Shown: piece after piece, positions 1 to 5,978 of the stretch
How positions within the stretch are numbered: the first letter of the stretch is position 1
Layout: each line of letters opens with the position of its first letter
NCBI GenBank assembly: GCA_020426065.1
Contig: JAGQQT010000034.1
Coordinates: forward strand, 1 to 8,812
Direction of reading: 5' to 3'
Source of the DNA: Planctomycetaceae bacterium
GTDB taxonomy: Bacteria; Planctomycetota; Planctomycetia; Planctomycetales; Planctomycetaceae
Length of the DNA: 8,812 bases
The notes under the pieces: model-generated
What the model saw: only the letters and a program-made list of their open reading frames with translations
What the model was told of the DNA's origin: nothing
Database searches by the model: none
Translations under genes and position numbers: made by a program

Positions 1-51
1 CAGGCTGAAGCGGAAGCTAAACAGAAATCCTCCCGTTTCCAGCAGCAATGA
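1..51 (+). CDS. 3' end of an unknown upstream gene (partial)
   Basis: Frame 1 is open from the first base to a TGA at 49-51 and would encode the tail QAEAEAKQKSSRFQQQ. This Ala/Glu/Lys/Gln-rich hydrophilic stretch looks like the flexible C-terminus of a protein. Only 16 codons are visible, so neither family nor function can be given. The same strand as aspS and the 231-nt gap to it make a separate transcription unit plausible. The reading frame could be fortuitous, since 16 open codons are not significant by themselves. Confidence 0.4.
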   Translation, partial: QAEAEAKQKSSRFQQQ

Positions 52-282
52 GCGTGATTCGTTCAGGAGTGTCAACTGCTTGATGGCCGCCGAGCGTGTG
101 AAAACGGGGAGTTATATCGGTTCGGAATCGCTCAGCCCGCCTGAGAAATCCTTCCGGTCCCCTTCCCGCGAACGTTTGGCCAACTATAATGTGGACTTTT
201 TGAATAGACAGCAGACCCTTTTCCGAACAGAGAACTGTTCGCTCAGCAGTCGTTTTCAGCGACCAGACAGGATGACTTAACC
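52..282 (+). other. Intergenic region and leader upstream of aspS
   Basis: No convincing gene lies here; the open frames on both strands are short and lack recognisable content. A small inverted repeat, CTCAG (131-135) and CTGAG (141-145) with a 5-nt loop, is not followed by a T run and is too weak to call a terminator. A perfect TATAAT is at 185-190. An AGGA at about 269-272 lies 10 nt before the aspS GTG and is the likely ribosome binding site. I see no T-box-like specifier structure that I can support. Confidence 0.5.
185..190 (+). promoter_or_regulatory. Putative -10 box of the aspS promoter
   Basis: The hexamer TATAAT matches the sigma-70 -10 consensus exactly and lies 92 nt before the aspS GTG. 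At the expected distance upstream (about 162-168) there is only a weak -35 candidate (CTTCCC/TTCCCG), so recognition would rest on the -10 element. Transcription would start near 197, giving a leader of about 85 nt. The motif match is seen; promoter activity is inferred. Confidence 0.35.
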
Positions 283-2058
283 GTGTACAGAACAAACACT
301 TGTGGTGAATTACGTCGCGATCACGCCGGGCAGGAAGTCACGTTAAGTGGCTGGGTGGACAAATATCGCGATCATGCCGGAATTGTGTTTATCGATTTGC
401 GGGACCGTTACGGCAAAACCCAGATCAAATTCAACCTGGAAGACAATAGCGATACCCAGAAGCTGGCTCGCGGACTGCGATACGAGGACGTGATCCAGGT
501 CACCGGAGATGTCGTTGCCCGGCCGGATGACATGATCAATCCCAAGCTCTCCACCGGAGAGATTGAAATCCGCGTCAAGACGCTGAAACTCCTCAGCAAA
601 TCCGCTACCCCTCCGTTTGTCATCGATCAGGCTGATCTGCCGAACGAAGAATTGCGACTCAAACATCGCGTTGTCGATTTGCGTCGGCCAGAACTGCAGA
701 AAGCAATGATTCTGCGGCACCAGTTTACCAAGCTGGTTCGGGATTACTTCGATGAGCAAGGCTTTCTCGATATCGAAACTCCAATTCTTGGCAAGAGTTC
801 ACCCGAAGGAGCCCGCGATTACCTGGTCCCTTCCCGGGTCCACCCTGGTTGTTTTTACGCTCTGCCGCAATCTCCGCAGATTTTCAAGCAGTTGCTGATG
901 TGCGCTGGTTATGATCGGTATATGCAGATCGCCCGCTGTTTCCGTGATGAGGACCTGCGTGCCGACCGGCAGCCCGAGTTCACCCAGATCGATGTCGAAA
1001 TGGCCTTTGTCGAGCAGGACGATGTCCTGTCCGTCATCGATGGTCTGATTGTCCGGATGCTCAAGGAACTGAAAGGGATTGATTACCCTGCCAAGTTGCC
1101 TCGCTACACCTACGCCGATGTCATGGAACGCTTCGGCAGTGACAAGCCCGATATGCGATTTGGTATGGAACTGCATGATCTGGGTGATATTGCCAAAACC
1201 TGTGGCTTTGGCGTGTTCAGCAAAACCATCGAATCCGGTGGACGGGTACGAGGTCTGGTTGCTCCCCAGGCTGCTGAAAAATACTCCCGCAAGATGATCG
1301 ATGAACTGACTGCATTCGTGGGAGATTACGGAGCGAAGGGACTGGCCTTCTTCCGGGTCAATGAGAATGGACTGGATTCTCCGATTGCCAAGTTCTTTGA
1401 TGAATCTCATCAGCAGGCCATCATCAGTCGGCTGGGAGCTCAGCCCGGCGACCTGATTTTCTGCGTTGCCGACAAGCAGTCCGTCACGTCCGCCGCTCTC
1501 TCAGCCCTGAGGAATCGCCTGGGCCGTGAGTTGAAACTGTATGATCCGAGCAGCTTTTCCTGCCTGTGGGTTGTTGATTTCCCGCTGCTGCACTTTGATG
1601 CCGAATCCCAGCGATGGGTGGCCGAACATCATCCATTCTGTTATCCGCATCCGGATGATGTCGCGCTGCTGACCACAGATCCCGGAAAAGTGCGGGCCCA
1701 GTCTTACGACCTGGTCGTGAACGGATACGAGGCTGCTTCGGGCAGCATTCGTATTCATGATGCCAAGATTCAGCAGCAGGTATTTGATCTGCTCAACATC
1801 AAAGCGGAAGAGGCAGAACTCCGCTTTGGCTTCCTGCTGGAAGGTTTGCGTTACGGGGCTCCTCCTCACGGTGGGATTGCCCTGGGGCTGGATCGCTGGG
1901 TAATGCTGCTGTGCGGCTACGATAACATTCGGGATGTGATTGCCTTTCCGAAAACCCAGAAGGCTTCCGATCTGCTTTCCGGGGCTCCCTCGGAAGTGGA
2001 TGAGCATCAGCTCAAGGAACTGTCCATCAAAGTCGATTTGCCGGAAGAGCTGAGCTGA
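283..2058 (+). CDS. aspS: Aspartyl-tRNA synthetase, bacterial type
   Basis: This 591-residue cytosolic class II synthetase charges tRNA with aspartate; the length matches bacterial AspRS (about 590). An N-terminal OB-fold anticodon-binding domain covers about residues 1-105 ([19 protein letters not shown] at 23-41). It is followed by motif 1 ([20 protein letters not shown], 164-183), motif 2 with the tRNA and ATP contacts ([18 protein letters not shown], 220-237), the bacterial GAD insertion (about 290-420) and motif 3 ([13 protein letters not shown], 531-543). The start is GTG at 283; residue 2 onward aligns with the usual bacterial N-terminus and no closer ATG exists. His31 and Asp83 replace the Leu and Lys of the discriminating E. 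coli enzyme, which suggests a non-discriminating enzyme that also makes Asp-tRNA(Asn). The GYEAASGS stretch (481-488) departs from the commoner GYExGGGS. The first gene of the aspS-eda-punA run. Confidence 0.97.
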   Translation: MYRTNTCGELRRDHAGQEVTLSGWVDKYRDHAGIVFIDLRDRYGKTQIKFNLEDNSDTQKLARGLRYEDVIQVTGDVVARPDDMINPKLSTGEIEIRVKTLKLLSKSATPPFVIDQADLPNEELRLKHRVVDLRRPELQKAMILRHQFTKLVRDYFDEQGFLDIETPILGKSSPEGARDYLVPSRVHPGCFYALPQSPQIFKQLLMCAGYDRYMQIARCFRDEDLRADRQPEFTQIDVEMAFVEQDDVLSVIDGLIVRMLKELKGIDYPAKLPRYTYADVMERFGSDKPDMRFGMELHDLGDIAKTCGFGVFSKTIESGGRVRGLVAPQAAEKYSRKMIDELTAFVGDYGAKGLAFFRVNENGLDSPIAKFFDESHQQAIISRLGAQPGDLIFCVADKQSVTSAALSALRNRLGRELKLYDPSSFSCLWVVDFPLLHFDAESQRWVAEHHPFCYPHPDDVALLTTDPGKVRAQSYDLVVNGYEAASGSIRIHDAKIQQQVFDLLNIKAEEAELRFGFLLEGLRYGAPPHGGIALGLDRWVMLLCGYDNIRDVIAFPKTQKASDLLSGAPSEVDEHQLKELSIKVDLPEELS

Positions 2059-2111
2059 AGTCAACTGGAGTTGTCTTTGCCGCCCGATTCCATTATTTCA
2101 GGATCTGTTGA

Positions 2112-2768
2112 ATGTCCCGCACTCATGCCGAACTGCTCAATCGACTGTTGACAGATCGCCTGGTGGCGATTTTGCGGGTCGATGATCCGGACCTGGTGGT
2201 CGATCTGTGCGAAGCGATTGCCGCCGGGGGGATCCGGTCGATGGAAATCACGATGACGGTTCCCAATGCTCTGGAGTTGCTGCGGACCGTCCGCGAGAAA
2301 CTCTCGGATGACATCCTGCTGGGAGCGGGGACTATTCTCGATGCAACGACCGCTCGACTCGCCATCCTGGCGGGAGCCGATTTTCTGGTCTCCCCGCATA
2401 CCGATGCGGAAATCATTCGGACGGCCAAACGGTATGGCAAGCCAAGTTGTCCGGGAGCCTTCACGCCCACGGAAATCCTGCAGGCCTGGGAGCTGGGGGC
2501 CGATATCGTCAAACTGTTTCCGTCCGATCCCATCGGTCCACAGTACCTGAAGAATGTCCGGGGACCGCTCCCGCAAATCCGCCTGATGCCCACCGGCGGT
2601 GTCACGCTCGACACGATTCACTCCTTCTTTCAGGCGGGAGCCTGTGCGGTGGGAATCGGGAGTGTGCTTTGTCGTTCCGGTTGGCTCAAAGCCGGAAACT
2701 GGCAGGCCATAACGGACGAATCCCGGAAGTATGTGGAAGTGGTTCAATCACTCTTTCCGGCCTCCTGA
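2112..2768 (+). CDS. eda: KDPG/KHG aldolase (bifunctional type)
   Basis: A 218-residue class I aldolase of the KDPG/KHG family. It cleaves 2-keto-3-deoxy-6-phosphogluconate to pyruvate and glyceraldehyde-3-phosphate, or 4-hydroxy-2-oxoglutarate to pyruvate and glyoxylate, through a Schiff base. It forms a single TIM barrel of the normal length. Visible family features are the base Glu45 (SMEITM, 43-48), GAGT (71-74), SPHTD (94-98), PGAFTPTE (114-121), Schiff-base Lys134 in DIVKLFP (131-137), and the phosphate-binding PTGG (160-163) and GIGS (181-184). The ATG at 2112 follows CAGGAT (2099-2104) at good spacing. It lies 53 nt after aspS. No 6-phosphogluconate dehydratase (edd) is in view, so a role in sugar-acid or hydroxyproline catabolism is as possible as the Entner-Doudoroff pathway. 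The family is clear; the preferred substrate is not. Confidence 0.93.
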   Translation: MSRTHAELLNRLLTDRLVAILRVDDPDLVVDLCEAIAAGGIRSMEITMTVPNALELLRTVREKLSDDILLGAGTILDATTARLAILAGADFLVSPHTDAEIIRTAKRYGKPSCPGAFTPTEILQAWELGADIVKLFPSDPIGPQYLKNVRGPLPQIRLMPTGGVTLDTIHSFFQAGACAVGIGSVLCRSGWLKAGNWQAITDESRKYVEVVQSLFPAS

Positions 2769-2828
2769 GGGATCCTGTTTTCCTTGAACTGAATAGAACA
2801 GCCCGGCCGCGACAACGAGGTGCCCTGC

Positions 2829-3683
2829 ATGCGGGACTTGCAAAGACAGGTAAACGAAACGCTGGCCATGATTACCGCTCGATGGAAGCGGAGCCCGCGG
2901 ATCGGACTGATTTGCGGAAGCGGGTTGAGTCGCATCATTGAGCCGCTTCGACCGGAAGCCGTCTTTTCGTTTGACGAGCTGCCTCACTTTGTCCCTTCCA
3001 CCGCTCTGGGGCATGCCGGGAAACTGATCTGCGGCGAATGGCACGAAATGCCGGTGGTGGCCATGCAGGGCCGACTCCATTTTTATGAGGGATACACGCT
3101 GGCGGAGATCACGTATCCGATTCGAGTCATGAAGTCGCTGGGCGTTGAGATTCTGATTGTGACCAGCGCGAGCGGGGGGATGAATCCGCAGCATCGACCG
3201 GGGCAGATCATTGTGCTGGATGATCACATCAACATGATGGGGGACAACCCGCTGGCTGGCTGGAACGACGATGAGCTGGGGCCACGTTATCCGGATATGA
3301 GTCAGCCATACGATGTGGAGCTATCCAATCGAGCGATCGAAATTGCCCGCCAGCGGGGGATTGTTCTGCAGAAGGGGATCTATGTCGGCGTGAAAGGTCC
3401 CAACTATGAAACGCGAGCGGAGTATCGCTTTTTCCGCATGATGGGAGCGGATGTGGTGGGGATGTCCACCGTTCCCGAAACCCTGGTTGCCGTCCATGCG
3501 GGTATGCGGGTTGTCGGCCTGTCAACCATCACGAATGTCTGCCTCCCCGACGCCCTTTCCCCGACATCCGGACAACAGGTCATCGACGTGGCCCACAAAG
3601 CCGCCTCCCAGGTCCGCCAGATCATCGACGGCCTGATCCAAACCGAAAGCCGCAACTACCACAGCGAGTTATTTCGTGATTGA
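2829..3683 (+). CDS. punA: Purine nucleoside phosphorylase, trimeric (inosine/guanosine) type
   Basis: A 284-residue cytosolic enzyme of the PNP/MTAP family that splits purine (deoxy)nucleosides with phosphate into base and (deoxy)ribose-1-phosphate for purine salvage. Phosphate-site motifs are CGSGLS (29-34), GHAG (61-64, His62) and QGRLHFYEGY (80-89, His84 and Tyr86). The base site has Glu194 (GPNYETRAE, 190-198) and Asn236 (STITN, 232-236). Glu plus Asn matches 6-oxopurine PNP; MTAP has Ser/Asp there. GMSTVPE (211-217) is the usual core motif. ATG 2829 is preferred over the in-frame GTG at 2820 because GAGG at 2817-2820 sits 8 nt before the ATG but overlaps the GTG. By my hand alignment the position of human His257, which contacts the ribose 5'-OH, is Gly248 here; this region may be misaligned. 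The gene follows eda by 60 nt in what may be one operon. Confidence 0.93.
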   Translation: MRDLQRQVNETLAMITARWKRSPRIGLICGSGLSRIIEPLRPEAVFSFDELPHFVPSTALGHAGKLICGEWHEMPVVAMQGRLHFYEGYTLAEITYPIRVMKSLGVEILIVTSASGGMNPQHRPGQIIVLDDHINMMGDNPLAGWNDDELGPRYPDMSQPYDVELSNRAIEIARQRGIVLQKGIYVGVKGPNYETRAEYRFFRMMGADVVGMSTVPETLVAVHAGMRVVGLSTITNVCLPDALSPTSGQQVIDVAHKAASQVRQIIDGLIQTESRNYHSELFRD

Positions 3684-3964
3684 GGAGTGGTGATTGAAGG
3701 CAGTTGTGTAGGGCAGGTAACACCTGACAGATTGACATTCGCATGACATTTGAAATATGTCATTTGAAAAACAAGGTGTTATAACAACTGGTGGATTCAA
3801 TTCTCGACATACTTACATCACAGTTAGATAATTTAAAAAATGCATTTCGCAAACTAGGAACCATGCATTTAATCCCTCAAGGATGGTCACTCATAGTATA
3901 AACGCCTGTTTTTTTGCCCCATGTCAGATTGCCGACATGTTTGTCCAGCCATTTTCGCATATTA
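3684..3964. other. AT-rich spacer between punA and the insertion sequence
   Basis: No firm gene. The composition is clearly AT-richer than the genes to its left. It is dense in inverted repeats: CAGGT-aac-ACCTG (3714-3726), TAACACCT (3718-3725) with AGGTGTTA (3774-3781), TGACAT (3744-3749) with ATGTCA (3757-3762), AAATGCAT (3838-3845) with ATGCATTT (3863-3870), and CATGTC (3920-3925) with GACATG (3934-3939). The first hairpin lies 30 nt after the punA stop but has no T tract. Two tiny frames look protein-like but are unsupported: + 3791-3901 (GTG start, 36 residues, amphipathic) and - 3877-3960 (ATG start, 27 residues). This is also where the missing 3' part of the DUF4166 gene would be expected, and I cannot recognise it. 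Confidence 0.5.
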
Positions 3965-3989
3965 GAGCGCATCCACCCTTACTCTAGCG
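3965..3989 (+). repeat. Left terminal inverted repeat of the IS630 element
   Basis: It begins GAGCGCAT directly after the flanking TA and contains an internal TAGCG block at 3985-3989. Its reverse-complement partner is 4961-4985. Matching positions cluster in the outer 8 bp, in ACC (3975-3977) and in the inner TAGCG, as expected for a bipartite cleavage and binding end. Confidence 0.85.
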
Positions 3990-4013
3990 CCATCCAGGGC
4001 AAATAAGTAGACT

Positions 4014-4047
4014 TGGCAATCTTTTTTTGGAATGGAAAGGATTGCCA
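4014..4047 (+). promoter_or_regulatory. Inverted repeat that can sequester the transposase ribosome binding site
   Basis: TGGCAATC (4014-4021) and GATTGCCA (4040-4047) are perfect reverse complements. In RNA the stem can extend through U4022-4026 pairing with G4039, A4038-4036 and G4035 (two G-U pairs), leaving an 8-nt loop. The right arm covers the GGAAAGG ribosome binding site (4034-4040) and the first base of the preferred AUG (4047). Such a stem would keep read-through transcripts from outside the element silent, as known for IS10 and IS50. Alternatively it is a protein-binding operator. The repeat is seen; the role is inferred. Confidence 0.5.
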
Positions 4048-4379
4048 TGATCTACTCGAAGGAACGGCGGCTCGAAGTTCTCGCGGATGCCGAGCAGGGA
4101 ATGACGACTCGCCTGATTGCATTGAAACACAATTGCAGCGAATCATGGGTGCGACGGGTTAAGCAGGAATATCGCGAGCAGGGAAAAGTCGCTCCAGCAA
4201 CGAAGCGAAAACGGATCCCGAAATGGCATGCCATCGCCGATGACCTGCAGTTGATCGTGCAGCGTCATCCCGACCTGACGCTCAAAGAAATCAAACAAGA
4301 ACTGGGGACGGAGCTCTGTGTGGCAACCATCTGCAAGGCCCTGAAAGCGCTGAGGTTGACTCTCAAAAAAAAGTCCTGA
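4047..4379 (+). CDS. IS630 transposase, upstream frame (helix-turn-helix part)
   Basis: A 110-residue frame encoding the DNA-binding half of the transposase. Residues about 4-45 form a helix-turn-helix that binds the terminal repeats ([20 protein letters not shown], then SESWVRRV at 31-38). A basic linker (KRKRIPKW, 53-60) and a second winged-helix-like segment follow ([12 protein letters not shown], 76-87). The start at 4047 has AAGGA (4037-4041) at short, good spacing; an in-frame ATG at 4032 has no ribosome binding site, so the five-residue longer version is less likely. The frame ends CTC AAA AAA AAG TCC TGA. Ribosomes slipping back one base on the A run enter the catalytic frame and would make a 308-residue protein (109 + 199), normal for the family. 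Alone, this product lacks all catalytic residues and might act as a repressor. Confidence 0.85.
   Translation: MIYSKERRLEVLADAEQGMTTRLIALKHNCSESWVRRVKQEYREQGKVAPATKRKRIPKWHAIADDLQLIVQRHPDLTLKEIKQELGTELCVATICKALKALRLTLKKKS
4367..4373 (+). other. Predicted programmed -1 frameshift site A-AAA-AAG
   Basis: The heptamer is in the correct phase: AAA (4368-4370) and AAG (4371-4373) are zero-frame codons, and re-pairing one base back gives AAA AAA. The next codons in the -1 frame are GTC CTG ATG, joining KKK to VLMASEQ without an intervening stop. A ribosome-binding-site-like GAGG lies at 4352-4355, 11 nt upstream, where such sequences stimulate slipping in E. coli dnaX. The zero-frame stop is two codons later. 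No strong downstream stem was found by eye. Confidence 0.75.
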
Positions 4380-4972
4380 TGGCCAGCGAACAGCACCGTC
4401 CCGACGTCGCCGAAAAACGGGCGGCATGGACCGTGAAGCAAGCAGGCCTGGACCCTGAAAAACTCATCTTCCTCGATGAAACATGGGCCAAAACCAACAT
4501 GACCCGTCCACGCGGTCGAGCATTCAGAGGAAAGCGAGTGATCGATTATGTTCCGCACGGCCACTGGAAAACGACGACATTTCTGGCAGGTCTTCGCACA
4601 ACCGGCCTGGTGGCGCCGCTGGTCGTCGACGGGGCGATCAATGGCGAAATTTTCGTCGCTTATGTGAAACAGGTTCTGATCAAAGAACTGAAACCGGGGG
4701 ATATCGTCGTGCTCGATAATCTCTCCAGCCACAAACGGGCAGAGGCACGTGAAGCCATCGAAACTGCCGGCGCTTCGATGTTGTTCCTGCCGCCCTACAG
4801 TCCAGATATGAATCCTATCGAGAATGCGTTCTCAAAAATCAAATGGTCACTCAAATCGACGAAAGAGCGAACCTTGGATGCCCTCTGGAAAGCTTGCGGT
4901 AAACTGTCAGATCTGTTCCCTGAATCCGAATGTCGCAGGTTCATCAGGCACTCTGGGTACCGCTACTGCTAA
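4379..4972 (+). CDS. IS630 transposase, downstream frame (DDE catalytic domain)
   Basis: This frame encodes the RNase H-like catalytic domain that cuts and joins the element ends. The acidic triad is Asp33 (FLDETW, 31-36), Asp113 (VLDNLSSHK, 111-119) and Glu148 ([14 protein letters not shown], 138-151), with 34 residues between the last two, the DD34E spacing of IS630. From its own ATG it is 197 residues. That ATG overlaps the upstream stop (TGATG, 4377-4381), so coupled re-initiation is an alternative to frameshifting. Slipping at 4367-4373 is favoured because the fused protein joins in the way the one-frame relatives do. The TAA (4970-4972) and the last three codons lie within the right inverted repeat. 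Confidence 0.87.
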   Translation: MASEQHRPDVAEKRAAWTVKQAGLDPEKLIFLDETWAKTNMTRPRGRAFRGKRVIDYVPHGHWKTTTFLAGLRTTGLVAPLVVDGAINGEIFVAYVKQVLIKELKPGDIVVLDNLSSHKRAEAREAIETAGASMLFLPPYSPDMNPIENAFSKIKWSLKSTKERTLDALWKACGKLSDLFPESECRRFIRHSGYRYC

Positions 4973-5408
4973 GGTAAATGCGCTCTATATCTACGGAAAA
5001 ATGTAAATCAACAGATAGATGCTGATGGGTTCCTGCGTACAAAATCGGCGTGCGACGGGATTCGCTGAACACAAAGAACTCGTCAAACTCCCGTTTTCTG
5101 GCTGGGAAGAAAAATAATCTTTTCCACGTGACTGTCTCGCGACCAAATCTATCGAGGTATGCATAGTTTCGGATTTCAAAGGGAATATTCCTGCCTGTTT
5201 CAGGAAACAGGATTCGCCGCAGAGATCCGAGAACAAGAAATGGCACCACATACCATTTCCCATGCCATACATCTTCCATTACACCTGTACCGATGAACGC
5301 AGAATCTGATTCACTTGAGATTCCATACTGTTCTTGAATTTTAGGATGCAGTTGATAAAAGTCCTGGCCTAGAGCACGTTGAACAATGGGTAAGTTGTCT
5401 TGCATCAT
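4944..5408 (-). pseudogene. DUF4166 protein gene, truncated by the IS630 insertion
   Basis: Residues 1-140 resemble the N-terminal two-thirds of DUF4166 proteins, a family of unknown biochemical role of roughly 200-220 residues. Seen are LPIVQRALGQDFYQLHP (6-22), GVMEDVWHGKW (42-52), FPETGRNIPFEIRN (68-81), ETVTWKRLFFF (91-101) and SVDLHFSVD (132-140). Recognition is from memory of the family pattern. The frame then crosses the TA junction at 4986-4987 and reads 14 mostly IS-derived residues ([14 protein letters not shown]) to a stop inside the element. About 70 C-terminal residues are missing, so the product is probably non-functional. The start is taken at 5408 or the adjacent ATG at 5405, with CGGAG about 12 nt upstream; an in-frame ATG at 5444 would add 12 residues without family likeness. 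DNA here is AT-richer than the housekeeping genes. Confidence 0.75.
4961..4985 (-). repeat. Right terminal inverted repeat of the IS630 element
   Basis: Read on the minus strand it begins GAGCGCAT, as the left end does, and ends TAGCG at its inner edge. It overlaps the last codons and stop of the transposase and is followed by the flanking TA at 4986-4987. Minus-strand reading through it supplies 13 foreign codons plus part of one junction codon, and then a stop at 4944, to the interrupted DUF4166 gene. Confidence 0.85.
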
Positions 5409-5752
5409 TATTGTTACGTACTCCGAATGTGGGCAGATAAGCAAGGTAGCAATGATGAAATTGAGGGGCTACTAATTTTGTGGAAACACAACCTGTTGTC
5501 ACTTCATCACATTTAACTCACGGTGGCTTCCGCAAGCGGAGAGCCTCCGCCACCCTTTCGCGGCTTGGATGCCACACAGAAAACTCAGGTCCAGATCGCC
5601 TCCTCGCCACTCGGCCAGGTGCATCCGTTTGCTGTGTAATTGTGGAGATATGAAATTGTGAGATGATCAGGGCTCAAGCTGACTCATCCGAAACGGATTT
5701 TGCTTTCCAGAAACTCAATATCATAACAAAAATAAAAACAGGATACCGGAAG
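5409..5752. other. Intergenic region with palindromes, no gene seen
   Basis: No open frame with protein-like character. It holds the upstream region of the DUF4166 gene, the REP-like palindrome at 5521-5554, and a short hairpin ATCCG-AAA-CGGAT (5686-5698) running into TTTT on the + strand. That hairpin would be a weak terminator for + transcripts. The end nearest 5752 encodes, in a shifted frame of the minus strand, the hydrophobic tail that may belong to the small membrane protein upstream of it. Confidence 0.5.
5521..5554. repeat. REP-like compound palindrome
   Basis: The outer arms GGTGGC (5522-5527) and GCCACC (5549-5554) are perfectly complementary. Between them are two overlapping mutually exclusive hairpins, TCCGC-aa-GCGGA (5529-5540) and CGGAG-agc-CTCCG (5537-5549). 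It is GC-rich in an AT-rich surrounding and lies outside genes, which is typical of dispersed REP-type elements. Only one copy is visible, so repetitive status is inferred. A structured RNA or a terminator without a T tract are alternatives. Confidence 0.45.
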
Positions 5753-5878
5753 CTACTCCGACAATAAGCAAGTCTGCCCTGTGTCGATGGAGCATGAAAT
5801 AACTGTGAAGACACCCCAGGATGTATAAGCCAGATAGACCATAAACAGGATGAGTATAACTTTCTTGTATTTTCTCAT
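5753..5878 (-). CDS. Small membrane protein, possibly frameshifted
   Basis: A 41-residue frame starting at ATG 5878, with a partial ribosome binding site (GGCGAG) about 6 nt before it. Basic residues (MRKYKK) are followed by one hydrophobic segment at about 7-27 (VILILFMVYLAYTSWGVFTV), then SCSIDTGQ and a stop at 5753-5755. In another frame of the same strand, directly after, an open stretch ends at 5721-5723 and encodes a second hydrophobic segment (ADLLIVGVASGILFLFLL). One lost base near 5770-5780 would join the two into a two-helix protein of about 54 residues. No family is recognised. The frame can be read upstream to 6016, but that extension overlaps the kinase start and is not protein-like. 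Confidence 0.35.
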   Translation of the reverse strand: MRKYKKVILILFMVYLAYTSWGVFTVISCSIDTGQTCLLSE

Positions 5879-5978
5879 GTGCACTCGCCAGAAAGAACTT
5901 ATATTCTGACAGCCATAATATTCGATCAGAACACTTTTATCTGCCACCAGCCTGCGAGGGGAACGAGGAACTGGTTTG

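Larger units (their letters stand above)
3965..4985 (+). mobile_element. Complete IS630-family insertion sequence (1021 bp)
   Basis: The element is bounded by imperfect 25-bp inverted repeats (3965-3989 and 4961-4985, 18 of 25 matches, the outer 8 identical: GAGCGCAT). It is flanked on both sides by the dinucleotide TA (3963-3964 and 4986-4987), the target duplication expected for the IS630/Tc1-mariner group. Inside are two overlapping frames that together form one DD34E transposase, ending in the right repeat. Both ends and all catalytic residues are intact, so the copy could be active. It interrupts the minus-strand DUF4166 gene. The boundaries were derived by eye from repeats and TA sites; a second copy in the genome would confirm them. 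Confidence 0.88.

Noticed and set aside
799..1410. 203-codon open frame on the minus strand inside aspS, and similar ones at 343-759 and 1501-2064
   Set aside because: They lie entirely or almost entirely antisense to a clearly conserved gene, have no recognisable motifs, and reflect the codon bias of the sense strand.
2063..2074. CAACT-gg-AGTTG palindrome after aspS as a terminator
   Set aside because: The 2-nt loop cannot form a stable hairpin with the full stem, there is no T run, and eda follows closely.
2061..2747. 228-codon minus-strand frame over eda
   Set aside because: Antisense to a complete aldolase with all active-site motifs; the translation is low in hydrophobic patterning and matches nothing I know.
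4365..4372. The A8 run as a sequencing error or a disabling mutation in the transposase
   Set aside because: The phase of A-AAA-AAG, the upstream GAGG and the short zero-frame tail fit programmed frameshifting better; error is still possible.
4265..4732. 155-codon minus-strand frame within the insertion sequence
   Set aside because: It is a shadow of the transposase frames, and the transposase explains the sequence fully.
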